Source: Bifidobacterium castoris (lineage in GTDB: Bacteria > Actinomycetota > Actinomycetes > Actinomycetales > Bifidobacteriaceae). From it: a DNA stretch of 64,000 nt. The notes below the pieces were generated by a model. The model saw only the letters and a program-made list of their open reading frames with translations. It searched no databases and was not told the DNA's origin. The DNA lies in contig NZ_QXGI01000001.1 in the NCBI RefSeq assembly GCF_003952025.1, positions 186,001-250,000 of the forward strand, written 5' to 3'. Positions 31,904-40,282 of this stretch are shown here, piece by piece. Made by a program: the position numbers and the translations under genes. Positions within the stretch are counted from its first letter, which is position 1, and every line of letters begins with the position of its first letter.

Positions 31904-33058
31904 TCATGCGTTGTCCGGTTTGAGGTTCTCCGTGAAGAGCCTGATGATCCCGTCGGGGATGTTCGCGGGATCGGCCAGATCCAGCGCGCCGATGCGTTCA
32001 AGCAGCGCTTCCGGCGGCATCGCCGGCACGCCTCCCGGCCACGTCACGTCCTGCAGGTGGGGCGTGCCGGATTTGCCCGTGGGAACCATGCAGACAAGCC
32101 AGTCGCTCATGATGCCGTATCGTTCGAGAAGGGGGCGCCAATGCTGGCATTGCGTGATCATGTTCGTGCTCATGTGGACGTCCGCGCGACCATCGGATCC
32201 GGATACGAACGCGTGTTCGCTGATGCTGACGCGCGCGAGCGTATCGTCCGCGATGTTCACATATGCGGTGTCCGACCCGCCTTTGTAGTTCTTCGCATCG
32301 ACGAACCATGCGTATGGTTGCCCGCTGCGTCCGACGCCGATGATGACGGCGTCGATGTCCGCGTCGGTGCGGTTGCCTTGTGCGTCCTTCCCATACAGCG
32401 ACCAGAACGATACGACGTTCAGACCGCTGCTTGCGATGATCTTGGCGAGCATCCGCTCCCCGAACAGTCCGGAATGTATTTGCATGTCGCCGAAGTCGGA
32501 GGATTTGAGGCCCACGCCGGGATTGCCGAACAGACGATGTTCGTTGCGCGCCTTCGACAACTGATAGTGCCTTGCCTGCTCATACAACGGATCAGGCAGA
32601 CCCTTCCCGTCCGAGGAGATCATGCGGTACCCGCGAAACTCAGATTCCCCCTGCACCGCCGGAACGATTTGGAATCGCTGGACGGCGCGGCTGAACATGA
32701 CGGATGGCATATGGTCGTGGATGTACTGCTCTTGCGCCATGCGTTGCGCCTGGATCTGCGGGCGCAGCCGCAACGCCCTGAGGAAGGGGAAGAAACGGAT
32801 GATGGCCGTGATCGCGGCGATAAGGACAAGCACGTTGAGGCAGACGATCGGCGTGGCCGAGTAGGAGCCTCCCGCGCCGAACAGTATCAGCAGCAATGCG
32901 ATGCCGACGCCATAGGCTCCGGCGGCGCATGCATTGTGCGCGCGATTCTCCTTGCTGACCATAGACCCGAGCAGCGCGCATACGCCGCCGACGATGAGAC
33001 ATGTCAGCAATCCTCCCGCGCTGAACACCATTGCGAAGAAATGGCCGATGTATGCCAT
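31904..33058 (-). CDS. Membrane-anchored NERD-like nuclease-domain protein
   Basis: 384 residues. Three N-terminal transmembrane helices (~5-30, 42-62, 68-88) are followed by a basic/Gln-rich linker and a NERD-type PD-(D/E)xK fold: GLFGERMLAKII, then DADIDAVIIG, then AWFVDAKNYKGG (~residues 225-300), giving the E, D and D-x-K residues. NERD proteins are predicted nucleases, and membrane-tethered ones occur in defence islands. AGGAG precedes the ATG at 33058. Copy 2 of the shared element is 61 bases upstream, facing a divergent membrane gene. Confidence 0.7.
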   Translation of the reverse strand: MAYIGHFFAMVFSAGGLLTCLIVGGVCALLGSMVSKENRAHNACAAGAYGVGIALLLILFGAGGSYSATPIVCLNVLVLIAAITAIIRFFPFLRALRLRPQIQAQRMAQEQYIHDHMPSVMFSRAVQRFQIVPAVQGESEFRGYRMISSDGKGLPDPLYEQARHYQLSKARNEHRLFGNPGVGLKSSDFGDMQIHSGLFGERMLAKIIASSGLNVVSFWSLYGKDAQGNRTDADIDAVIIGVGRSGQPYAWFVDAKNYKGGSDTAYVNIADDTLARVSISEHAFVSGSDGRADVHMSTNMITQCQHWRPLLERYGIMSDWLVCMVPTGKSGTPHLQDVTWPGGVPAMPPEALLERIGALDLADPANIPDGIIRLFTENLKPDNA

Positions 33059-33119
33059 GATGAGCTCCTGTCTTTGCTTTCCCGTTTCTTTCGCACCCGG
33101 TCGGATGCGTCGCCTGTAC

Positions 33120-33133
33120 GAACCGGATAAAAC
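33120..33133 (-). promoter_or_regulatory. Shared 14-base upstream element, copy 2
   Basis: GTTTTATCCGGTTC on the minus strand, 61 bases before ATG 33058; one base differs from the other copies. GATAAT lies just upstream of it on the same strand and could be a -10 box, placing the element near +1. Confidence 0.6.
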
Positions 33134-33207
33134 GCTTGCATTATCGGTCGGGAACCGCAAATGGGCGGATGGACACGCCCGGTATGCGTCGCCTCATCTT
33201 AGTCGGT

Positions 33208-33221
33208 GTTTTGTCCGGTTC
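33208..33221 (+). promoter_or_regulatory. Shared 14-base upstream element, copy 3
   Basis: GTTTTGTCCGGTTC on the plus strand, 67 bases before ATG 33289, divergent from copy 2. Confidence 0.6.
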
Positions 33222-33288
33222 CCAGGAATGAAGGCCGCGACGCATACGGCGTTGCGACTCGCGATTATGAATGGAGAAAGGACCTACC

Positions 33289-33750
33289 ATGTCGACATTG
33301 TTCAACGTTCTCGGCAGCATCTATTTCCTTGTGGGACTCATCGTCGGTCTTGTCAAGATCCCCGCCGCCATCCGCGCATTGCGCCGTTCCCCTCTGCGTG
33401 CCGTACGTGATGGGGCGCTCAGAATCACGCTGTTTATCATCGGGTTCCTCGTTCTCGCCGCCCTTGGAGGCAAGTCGGCGTATGGGCAAAGGCAGACGAT
33501 CAATATGATCTGGATATTCGCGACGGTCGCGGTGCTGATCTATATCGTCAGTGCGGTGGCACGCGTCCGTCGCGACCACCGTGCGCAGGACAGGCAGGTC
33601 GAGCAACGGATGCGGGAGCGTCCCGTGCCGGAAGGCATCGTATACATGAACGAGCCCCGTCCTTCGGCCCGAACCGCCGACGCGCCGACGTCTGGGCGTC
33701 CCGTGGCACGCCCCTCCGGGAGTGCCGACGCCACGCACGATATGCGGTGA
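33289..33750 (+). CDS. Hypothetical membrane protein
   Basis: 153 residues, not recognised. Three hydrophobic segments (~5-25, 45-62, 73-93) are followed by a basic, disordered tail with Pro/Arg/Thr. GGAGAAAGGACC precedes the ATG. It is divergent from the NERD protein gene and both carry the shared upstream element, so they may be co-regulated. A strong hairpin follows the stop. Confidence 0.7.
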   Translation: MSTLFNVLGSIYFLVGLIVGLVKIPAAIRALRRSPLRAVRDGALRITLFIIGFLVLAALGGKSAYGQRQTINMIWIFATVAVLIYIVSAVARVRRDHRAQDRQVEQRMRERPVPEGIVYMNEPRPSARTADAPTSGRPVARPSGSADATHDMR

Positions 33751-33769
33751 TAAGGCAAGCAGGGTCGTG

Positions 33770-33812
33770 ATTGCGGCAGTCGGCACGTGAACAACGTGCC
33801 GACTGCCGCAAT
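33770..33812. terminator. Strong hairpin terminator
   Basis: Nineteen-base perfect arms (33770-33788, 33794-33812) with a five-base loop follow the plus-strand membrane gene. Confidence 0.8.
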
Positions 33813-33895
33813 AGATACAAGCAAATTCATCGCACGGCTTCACATCGCCCAGACGGCGGAGGGTCCGGCCAACTAGTGCATGCGTATGATCCGGT

Positions 33896-33928
33896 GCGGG
33901 CTCAGGTGTTGCAGGTTCCTGAGCCCGC
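33896..33928 (-). terminator. Hairpin after the metallopeptidase gene
   Basis: GCGGGCTCAGG pairs with CCTGAGCCCGC around an 11-base loop, 26 bases past the minus-strand stop at 33954. Confidence 0.65.
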
Positions 33929-33953
33929 CCCAACCATCGGCCATGCTTCATGG

Positions 33954-34898
33954 TCAGTATGGTCTCCAGACGATGATGTGCCATCGGATACCGCCTTTGC
34001 CCGTCTGCCGCGCGGACAAGGTCATTGTTCCCTCTTCGGTCCGCCTGCTGGTCGGGACACGGCCGGCGGTCTCAAGAAGGCGTCGCTCATCGAATGTGCA
34101 TGGCGTACCATATTCCGCCCCGCCATCGGCATGAGCCCGGAACACAAGCCGCGCATCGTTTCCGTCCTCCGCCATGCGCACCAAGGCCGTGTAGCCTCCT
34201 TCCGGCAGGAAATCGGCGAACCGTCTCGTCACCGCCTGCCGTGACACCCTGCATACCCGATGCACGCCGCGGCTCTGGTCCGATTTGAAGAAATCCGCCA
34301 CGTTCTTCGCGGTGAATTCATGGAGCATCCTGCAATGCTTGCGCATGTAGGCATCCGGAAGCAGCGAGAGCGACGCGAACCTGTTGCAGGCTCCCTCCTC
34401 GAGGCGTTTGTTGTAGTTCGTCGAACTGATCGACATCAGCGTCTCTGCGAGATCGTCGTCGGTCTGCTGAAGATAATGGCCCAGCTCATGCAGTATCGTG
34501 AAGTATCTGCGCATCGGATACCGGATCCGGTCGCCGTTGATCCGTTTGCGCTCCTCCCGGCGCTCCTTCTTCCCGTATTGGACCTGTATTCTATGGACAT
34601 GGCGCTTGTCGAAGGCAGGGCTGAACAATCCGAGCAGGTCATTGAGCGAGGAACGGTTCTCGCCGTCGTTCTCATAGAACACGTACGCATCATCACGTAA
34701 CCAACTGTCGACCAGGGAATCGACGAAGCGGATACGGACGTCATCATGCCAATGCTTGGCAATCATATCCGGATCCGTGATGCAGTCCTGTTCGAATTCG
34801 GGGTGCAGCACGCGGGCGAGCTCGACCATCCGTCTCGCCTGCGCGTCCACTGCACGATGGAATGCGGAGTTGGAATCCGTCATCGAGTCACTGTCCAT
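33954..34898 (-). CDS. ImmA/IrrE-family metallopeptidase
   Basis: 314 residues. The zinc-protease motif is RYFTILHELGHYLQQ (HExxH, ~residue 137), followed by EEGACNRFASLSLLP, which supplies the third ligand and the helix typical of ImmA/IrrE. ImmA-type proteases cleave repressors, and IrrE switches on stress regulons; relatives also occur in toxin and defence loci. The start overlaps the end of the preceding gene by 11 bases; an internal ATG at 34883 is possible. It is the third gene of an operon with 34888-35781 and 35781-37082. No XRE protein is adjacent. Confidence 0.8.
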   Translation of the reverse strand: MDSDSMTDSNSAFHRAVDAQARRMVELARVLHPEFEQDCITDPDMIAKHWHDDVRIRFVDSLVDSWLRDDAYVFYENDGENRSSLNDLLGLFSPAFDKRHVHRIQVQYGKKERREERKRINGDRIRYPMRRYFTILHELGHYLQQTDDDLAETLMSISSTNYNKRLEEGACNRFASLSLLPDAYMRKHCRMLHEFTAKNVADFFKSDQSRGVHRVCRVSRQAVTRRFADFLPEGGYTALVRMAEDGNDARLVFRAHADGGAEYGTPCTFDERRLLETAGRVPTSRRTEEGTMTLSARQTGKGGIRWHIIVWRPY

Positions 34899-35781
34899 TT
34901 TTCATGGATTCGACGGCTTTGAGAAGCGCGCCGTTCACCGCGGCGGCGTCACGGCCCGATGTACGGGCGGCGAGGTCGAACGCGGCCTTGCGGGCGAGCT
35001 CCAGCCGAACGTCATCGCCGTCGATATCCATATCGTCGAGGATCCGACGCCAACGTGGTTGCTCGGCCGCGATCAGGTACGCGTCAGGAATGGCCTCCTG
35101 CGCCTGCGGCGGGGCAGCCGGGAACCCGGCCTGCTTCATCTTCTTGGACTGCGTCGCCGTCAGTGGCATGCCATGGTTCATGATTGCGTTGCGTTGGGCG
35201 GCACTCAGCCCGAGCGCCGTCTTCAACGCCTCCGCATACGTCTTGCGCTCCTCCGAAACGCCGAAGACGATGACCTGCTCCTGATGCAGCGGCGGCAGAT
35301 GCCTGCCGATGGCCCACCACTGCTGGAAAGTGTGCGCTCGCTCCGACACCTGCGCATATGCAGCGAGGAAATCATCCGGATCCTCCGCCCTGTGCACATG
35401 GCCGTTCAAGGCGGGGTCATCGCATGTCACGGCCTGTGCGACGCCGGCGCAAAAATCGCCAAGCGGTGTGTCCAATACGCGTACGGGAATCGGAATGCCC
35501 AGGGCCGGCCATGCGACCATCGGCATACCGATGGGCGTCTTGTCGATGACGAGCCCATCCGCCGTCTGCTCGCCGGGATCGTTGGACATCGGGATGACGT
35601 GCACGATGCGCGGATCGTCATCGTCGATGCCGGCGATCATCAGAAACTCCACATGGTCATCGTCCTCGGCAATCCACAGCTGATTCGCATGCGGCCCCTC
35701 CTCGAGCGCCCGACGCCGGTATTCGGAATCGGTCACGTCAAGCATCTCCTGAGGTATGAGCACCGGGATGTTCTTCTCCAT
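34888..35781 (-). CDS. Hypothetical protein, middle gene of the ImmA operon
   Basis: 297 residues, not recognised. An acidic N-terminal half (EDDDHVEFLMIAGIDDDDPRIVHVIPMSND) is followed by a more helical half with GLSAAQRNAIMNHGMPLTATQSKKMKQAGF, which could be a helix-turn-helix. GGAGG precedes; ATG 35781 overlaps the upstream stop (TGATG), and a GTG three bases earlier is an alternative. Tight coupling on both sides suggests a joint function with the metallopeptidase. Confidence 0.7.
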   Translation of the reverse strand: MEKNIPVLIPQEMLDVTDSEYRRRALEEGPHANQLWIAEDDDHVEFLMIAGIDDDDPRIVHVIPMSNDPGEQTADGLVIDKTPIGMPMVAWPALGIPIPVRVLDTPLGDFCAGVAQAVTCDDPALNGHVHRAEDPDDFLAAYAQVSERAHTFQQWWAIGRHLPPLHQEQVIVFGVSEERKTYAEALKTALGLSAAQRNAIMNHGMPLTATQSKKMKQAGFPAAPPQAQEAIPDAYLIAAEQPRWRRILDDMDIDGDDVRLELARKAAFDLAARTSGRDAAAVNGALLKAVESMKNGQ

Positions 35782-37082
35782 CACCTGCCCTCCTTCGTCG
35801 ATTCGCGCAGTTCGGTTTTGCGCAGCTCGGATTCGAGCCGTTCCTCGATCTCATCCCTGCTCGTCGTCTGCATACGCCGGCAGCGCAAGGTGAGCGCAAT
35901 GTTCATCAGTGTACGCGTAGGAAGCGAGTGCGGAGCCAACTGTTTGAGCTGCTCCGCAGTGAGCTCTTTGTCGATGATCGCGATCAGTGCGCGCCTGCGC
36001 TGTGCATCCGCGCCCCCATCGCGACGCTCATAGAAGTCCAATGCGTCGGCGGGATCGGCGACGGTGGAAGCGCTTGCGGCGATGCATCGTCCGTACGTGC
36101 TCGTCTCGATGTCGTTGCGCATGGCACCATCCTCGAATTGCAACGATTCCATATGCATGTCGACCTGATGGTCGGGCGCCAGATAGGGATGGTCGATGAG
36201 CATCACCTCAACGATTTCGGAAAGGGTCATCGACCCTTCGGCTGCGGTGAGCACGGCCAGGAGCCACTCATCCAGCTGCGACATCCTTCCTTTCGCGCCA
36301 TTTCTCCCGATTGTATACTTGGGGCCCCGTTGATGATAGAGCCTGCCGGTATCGGGATCGTATTCGAGGGCAAGCGCGGCGCGTTGCCGGCCCACTTCCC
36401 TCACCGCTTCCTCGGACGGCCACGCCACCTTGACCTTGGCTCCGGCTTCGGCCAACTCGCCCTTCGTCTTCGTCGTCCGTGCGACGGGAGCACCCGACAC
36501 GTGCCATGCGTTCACGGCCTCCTTGCGCCCCGGACCGTCGCACGCGACCATGACGTTCTCGAAAACCGGCTCACCGGATTGCAAAGACCTGCACCGCTGC
36601 AACTTGGCCTCGATGCGTGCGCGCAGTCGACCGAAATCGGTGTTCTGCGCGAATTCCTTGCCGAAGAACTCACGAACCGGTTTATATGAGCGGATACGGA
36701 ACTGCCGGTCGCTGTGGGAACTGAGATAGAGCTTGACGAATGCGTGCCGCAACCCGATCGCCTTGCGCTCCTTGCCGCACATCATATGCATCGTGCAGAA
36801 CTCGTTCGCCCAGAACCCACCCACCTGATCGGCGCTCCGGGCATCCGTCTCGCCACGATACTCATAGAGGGCCCGCAGATCTGGATAAAGCACGATCTTG
36901 CTGTTGCATGTCCGACTCAAGACGCCGATGGTCTTGGGGCCTGGCTTCCTCAGATTGCGGATCTCCTCGCCGATCTGGTAGCTGCCGTCATCGGGTATGT
37001 CGGGCGCTTCGAACCATTCCGCGGCCCATCCTCGCGGATGTTGTGCGGGATCCCATATCGCTTTCGCATGTTTAGGCGGCAT
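35781..37082 (-). CDS. Hypothetical protein, first gene of the ImmA operon
   Basis: 433 residues, not recognised. Features: PGPKTIGVLSRTCNSKIVLYPDLRALYEYRGET near residue 50, a Cys/His/Met-rich patch (FCTMHMMCGKERK), a central basic stretch and a C-terminal region MSQLDEWLLAVLTAAEGSMTLSEIVEVML that looks like a winged helix. ATG 37082 follows GGGGGAG; longer frames run toward the divergent gene and lack a ribosome site. It heads a three-gene operon read toward 33954. Confidence 0.7.
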   Translation of the reverse strand: MPPKHAKAIWDPAQHPRGWAAEWFEAPDIPDDGSYQIGEEIRNLRKPGPKTIGVLSRTCNSKIVLYPDLRALYEYRGETDARSADQVGGFWANEFCTMHMMCGKERKAIGLRHAFVKLYLSSHSDRQFRIRSYKPVREFFGKEFAQNTDFGRLRARIEAKLQRCRSLQSGEPVFENVMVACDGPGRKEAVNAWHVSGAPVARTTKTKGELAEAGAKVKVAWPSEEAVREVGRQRAALALEYDPDTGRLYHQRGPKYTIGRNGAKGRMSQLDEWLLAVLTAAEGSMTLSEIVEVMLIDHPYLAPDHQVDMHMESLQFEDGAMRNDIETSTYGRCIAASASTVADPADALDFYERRDGGADAQRRRALIAIIDKELTAEQLKQLAPHSLPTRTLMNIALTLRCRRMQTTSRDEIEERLESELRKTELRESTKEGR

Positions 37083-37224
37083 CACTCCCCCTTCGCTCTC
37101 CTCCTGCGGCGTATCCGATTCTAGCGGGTCGGCGCAGGAGCTGACAACCTTCTTCGTCACTAATCGGACATATCTCCACTCCGTTGCCATCCCGGCCGCA
37201 GCACCATCGTCCCATCGTTTTGTC

Positions 37225-37238
37225 GTTTTGTCCGGTTG
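37225..37238 (+). promoter_or_regulatory. Shared 14-base upstream element, copy 4
   Basis: GTTTTGTCCGGTTG on the plus strand, 52 bases before ATG 37291. The first half (CGTTTTGTC) is tandemly duplicated just before it. Confidence 0.6.
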
Positions 37239-37290
37239 GTAGCCGTGTACGGCATAACGGTCATGCGATAGAGGAAAGGATCGGTGGATC

Positions 37291-38073
37291 ATGAACGATG
37301 CATACGACGGCCACGACGATCACGACGAAGGTTTCATCTGGGTCGGGGACACAGGCCGGCCTGACGCGATCGAACAGGTGCAGCGCTCATTCGACGAGCA
37401 GCTGCACCATGCGTCCGAGGAGTTTCGCATCACCGGCTTCAAGGATTTCACGACGCTTGAATGCAACCGTTATGGGTGGCCTTGCGCGTTCGTGCTCCTG
37501 TGCCGGGACTGGCATGACTCGCACATGCGCAGGCAACAAGGCGCCCTCCGGCAGATCGCGTTCAACATGGCCACGCTTCGCTCCCTGACCCCGATCAACT
37601 CGGTCAGCACAGGTGATTTCGTGGTGCGTTTTCTCGATGAGGGCGGCCTGGATGAGCATCGCATACTGACGAACGTCCAACGAACCTCCATGCTGCATCG
37701 CCATGGACTGCTCACCTGTGAATACGACAAGCGAGAGTCCGATGCGCTCGCCCTGAACTGCGTGCGCACCGGACTCACATTGGCGCTGCCAAGCGAAAGC
37801 GTGGTGGTCTGGAAAACCGATGATGATGGATCGATCATCGACATCGGCATCCATGACGCGGTGTCGCTGCGTATGCAGATGAACGCCTACCCGCAACTGT
37901 TCGATAAGGACTCGATCCTTTCGGATGATGACGTGGAGCGTGATATCGCCGATTGCCTCAATGTTCTCAACCTGATTCGCGACACGCCCCTCAATCCCCT
38001 GGAAGTGCCGCAAGAGCGGTTGATATCCGCGCCGCCGCAAGCGCTCAACAAGAAATACCACCCAATGCATTAA
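37291..38073 (+). CDS. Hypothetical protein
   Basis: 260 residues, soluble and acidic, not recognised. The sequence suggests an alpha/beta fold (FIWVGDTGRPDAIEQVQRSFDEQL, CAFVLLCRDWHDSHM, SESVVVWKTDDDGSIIDIGIHDAVSLRM). GAAAGGATCGG precedes the ATG. It is divergent from the ImmA operon, carries the shared upstream element, and is followed 24 bases later by another orphan on the same strand. Confidence 0.7.
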   Translation: MNDAYDGHDDHDEGFIWVGDTGRPDAIEQVQRSFDEQLHHASEEFRITGFKDFTTLECNRYGWPCAFVLLCRDWHDSHMRRQQGALRQIAFNMATLRSLTPINSVSTGDFVVRFLDEGGLDEHRILTNVQRTSMLHRHGLLTCEYDKRESDALALNCVRTGLTLALPSESVVVWKTDDDGSIIDIGIHDAVSLRMQMNAYPQLFDKDSILSDDDVERDIADCLNVLNLIRDTPLNPLEVPQERLISAPPQALNKKYHPMH

Positions 38074-38097
38074 CAACACTTCATGCAAGGAACGATC

Positions 38098-38472
38098 ATG
38101 GCAGTATCACAGATGACCCGCAGCAACACACGCACGTCCGTCGTCGCATCCGACGATTCATGCGCGAGCGATGACGGGGATTTCATCGACGTCATCGGTT
38201 CGATATTCGACGATGACGACGGATCCGGCGACGAATCATGCAATTACCTCTACGGGTTGTGCGAGAACGCCGCCAAGTTCTCCCTCGCCGCCGGCGACGC
38301 CGATGGCACGACGTACACCCGGCGCTACTGTCCCAAACACTTCCTCCTGCAGCTGCACTTCATCATCGACGCGACGACCAGCGACAACTGGTTCCGTCAA
38401 TTCGAGACGGAGGCGGAGCGCAACTCGGCGTTCCTCACCTACTACGCCAATGCGCAACGCATCAGCGATTAG
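38098..38472 (+). CDS. Hypothetical protein with Cys/His cluster
   Basis: 124 residues, not recognised. An acidic N-terminus precedes C-x5-C (CNYLYGLC) and a later CPKH, which might bind zinc, then a helical end. AAGGAACG lies before ATG 38098. It probably shares a transcript with the gene ending at 38073. Confidence 0.6.
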   Translation: MAVSQMTRSNTRTSVVASDDSCASDDGDFIDVIGSIFDDDDGSGDESCNYLYGLCENAAKFSLAAGDADGTTYTRRYCPKHFLLQLHFIIDATTSDNWFRQFETEAERNSAFLTYYANAQRISD

Positions 38473-38546
38473 ACGCCGATGCCCGAAAACGAACATCTGC
38501 TATGCTCGTCCACGACGAAGGAGGGCCACGCGAGGGTGCGAGCACC

Positions 38547-38753
38547 ATGGAAGGCCAGGCTCCGAACGCCGCCGATTTCATCGACGAGGCACCCGCGACG
38601 GACGGATGGCTGCTCTATGGGCATACCCATCAGGATGTTCCCGACGGCACCGATGCATGCAGCGTCAACGTCGGGCTCGATGCCTGGAATCTGCATCCGG
38701 TCTCGGAAACGACCATCATCGACTGGTTCACGAAGGCGAACGCACATCGCTGA
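38547..38753 (+). pseudogene. C-terminal remnant of a calcineurin-like metallophosphoesterase
   Basis: 68 residues are left. LLYGHTHQDVPDGTDACSVNVGLDAWNLHPVS holds the last metal-binding motif (GHTH) and the typical ending of short bacterial phosphoesterases. The catalytic N-terminus (DxH, GNHD) is absent in all frames upstream, so it is a decayed gene fragment. Confidence 0.65.
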
Positions 38754-38875
38754 CCATGCCGACGATTGTGTCGATTCGGTCCGGATTCGCCCTCCAGGAT
38801 CCGAATGATGCCCCGGACGATATACTTGGTGCGGAAAACGATACGCCCGAGTACGACCGACGAAAGGACGTGCAG

Positions 38876-39547
38876 ATGACCACACGATCAACGAAGACGG
38901 CGGCGATCGCCGCGGCGGCCCTCATGGCTTCCGCGCTCGCCGGATGCGGTTCGTCCGCCTCGTGGGACGCCGATCGGATGGACGCCGCCTGGAGCGATCA
39001 CGTCGCCGATGCGGGCACGCCGTTGACGGCCGACGAATTCGAGACGACGACGTGGCGCGCCGCCAACGGCGACATGGTCATGTTCCATGACACGTCCGAA
39101 GCGTGGCCGCATATGCCGATGCCGACGACGCGCGGCAAGGACGACCATCATACGACGCTCATCCCCGAAAGCGTCCAGGGGCAGAGCGAGCTGCTGCAGT
39201 TCGAGTTCCTGCAGTACGCCGACGTCAAGCTCGACGGCGCCTACTACGTCGTCTCCACGTCCTTCCCCGCCGACCCGGCGGACCTGTCCGGACAATGGAA
39301 CGAGGGGAAGGACGGAGACCTCTTCGTGCTCGCCGTCAACACGGACACCCACGAAGGCTACCGCGTGCGCGCCACGGCAAGCGGCCTCGACGCGCAGTGC
39401 ATGACCGACGGCGTCAAGGACGCCGGCTGCTATCAGGTGCTGTTCCAGGGCCTCGCCGACGACGCGAAGGCGAACGGCGGCGTGCTCACGCTCGAATACG
39501 TGGACATGGGCACCGGCGACGCCGATGCGTCAACGTCGCAGGAATAG
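38876..39547 (+). CDS. Secreted lipoprotein of unknown function
   Basis: 223 residues. The signal peptide ends in a lipobox (ALAGC, Cys at ~24), so the protein should be lipid-anchored outside the membrane. The mature part is acidic with beta-strand character (LLQFEFLQYADVKLDGAYYVVSTSF) and two further Cys residues (AQCMTDGVKDAGCY) that may form a disulphide. GAAAGGACG precedes ATG 38876; the long upstream frame is not coding. A hairpin follows. Confidence 0.8.
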   Translation: MTTRSTKTAAIAAAALMASALAGCGSSASWDADRMDAAWSDHVADAGTPLTADEFETTTWRAANGDMVMFHDTSEAWPHMPMPTTRGKDDHHTTLIPESVQGQSELLQFEFLQYADVKLDGAYYVVSTSFPADPADLSGQWNEGKDGDLFVLAVNTDTHEGYRVRATASGLDAQCMTDGVKDAGCYQVLFQGLADDAKANGGVLTLEYVDMGTGDADASTSQE

Positions 39548-39595
39548 ACGCCGCGTGCATGCATATGCATATATAGAGGTGCAGGAGAACCGTAG

Positions 39596-39634
39596 ATCGG
39601 GCGGCCTTGTCGATGAACGACACGGCCGCCCGAT
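39596..39634. terminator. Hairpin between converging genes
   Basis: ATCGGGCGGCC pairs with GGCCGCCCGAT, with additional GTCG/CGAC pairing inside the loop. Confidence 0.7.
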
Positions 39635-39658
39635 TCCGTTGAAGATGCCGACGGTCGC

Positions 39659-40282
39659 CTACAGCTGCGCCGACCGCAACGCATGCCGCGACACCATGAC
39701 GGAGACGGCGAGCACGGCCGCACCCAGCGCGGCGCCGATGCCGTACGGCGCCCACGACGGCATCGAGACGATGGCCGCGAGCAATCCGTCGGCGCCCATG
39801 TCGAGCGACACGGCGAGCACGACGAGCGTGACCACGACCGCGAGGATGCACACGCGGGCGATCTGCGCGCGGTCGCGGAAGACGATGTTCACCGGGATCT
39901 CGATCGAGGCGGTCAGCACGGTGAGCAGCGCCGCGCAGGCGACGACCATCGCCGACTGCGCGACGGGCTGCCGGTGGACGGCGGCGCTGAGCGCCTGCAG
40001 CGCAAACGCGAGCAGGCAGGACGGGACGATCGAGACGAGATACTTCTCCGCCACGTACTGTCCCCTGTCGAACGGCATCGCGAACAGTGTGCGCCGTATC
40101 GGTACGCTCAGATCGTTGCGGATCATGTTCCCGCACACCGCGGCGAGCAGCATCGGCATGAGCAGCACGCCCGTGACATACATGTCCGACACGGTGTAGA
40201 ACAGGCACAGCATCAACGTCACGGCCAGAAACACCCGGTTCTTGCCCATCGCGATCATGTCCCTCGCCAACAATCCCCTCAT
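39659..40282 (-). CDS. ABC-2-type transporter permease
   Basis: 207 residues with six hydrophobic helices (MRGLLARDMIAMGKNRVFLAVTLMLC start). It matches the small ABC-2 permeases paired with a GntR/YtrA regulator. ATG 40282 overlaps the ATPase stop (ATGA). Substrate unknown; relatives export peptides, including antimicrobial ones. Confidence 0.82.
   Translation of the reverse strand: MRGLLARDMIAMGKNRVFLAVTLMLCLFYTVSDMYVTGVLLMPMLLAAVCGNMIRNDLSVPIRRTLFAMPFDRGQYVAEKYLVSIVPSCLLAFALQALSAAVHRQPVAQSAMVVACAALLTVLTASIEIPVNIVFRDRAQIARVCILAVVVTLVVLAVSLDMGADGLLAAIVSMPSWAPYGIGAALGAAVLAVSVMVSRHALRSAQL

Noticed and set aside
31910-31921. Fifth copy of the shared upstream element (GTTGTCCGGTTT)
   Set aside because: It lies inside the 3' end of the NERD gene, lacks two bases of the consensus, and has no gene in its direction; it may only pair with copy 1.
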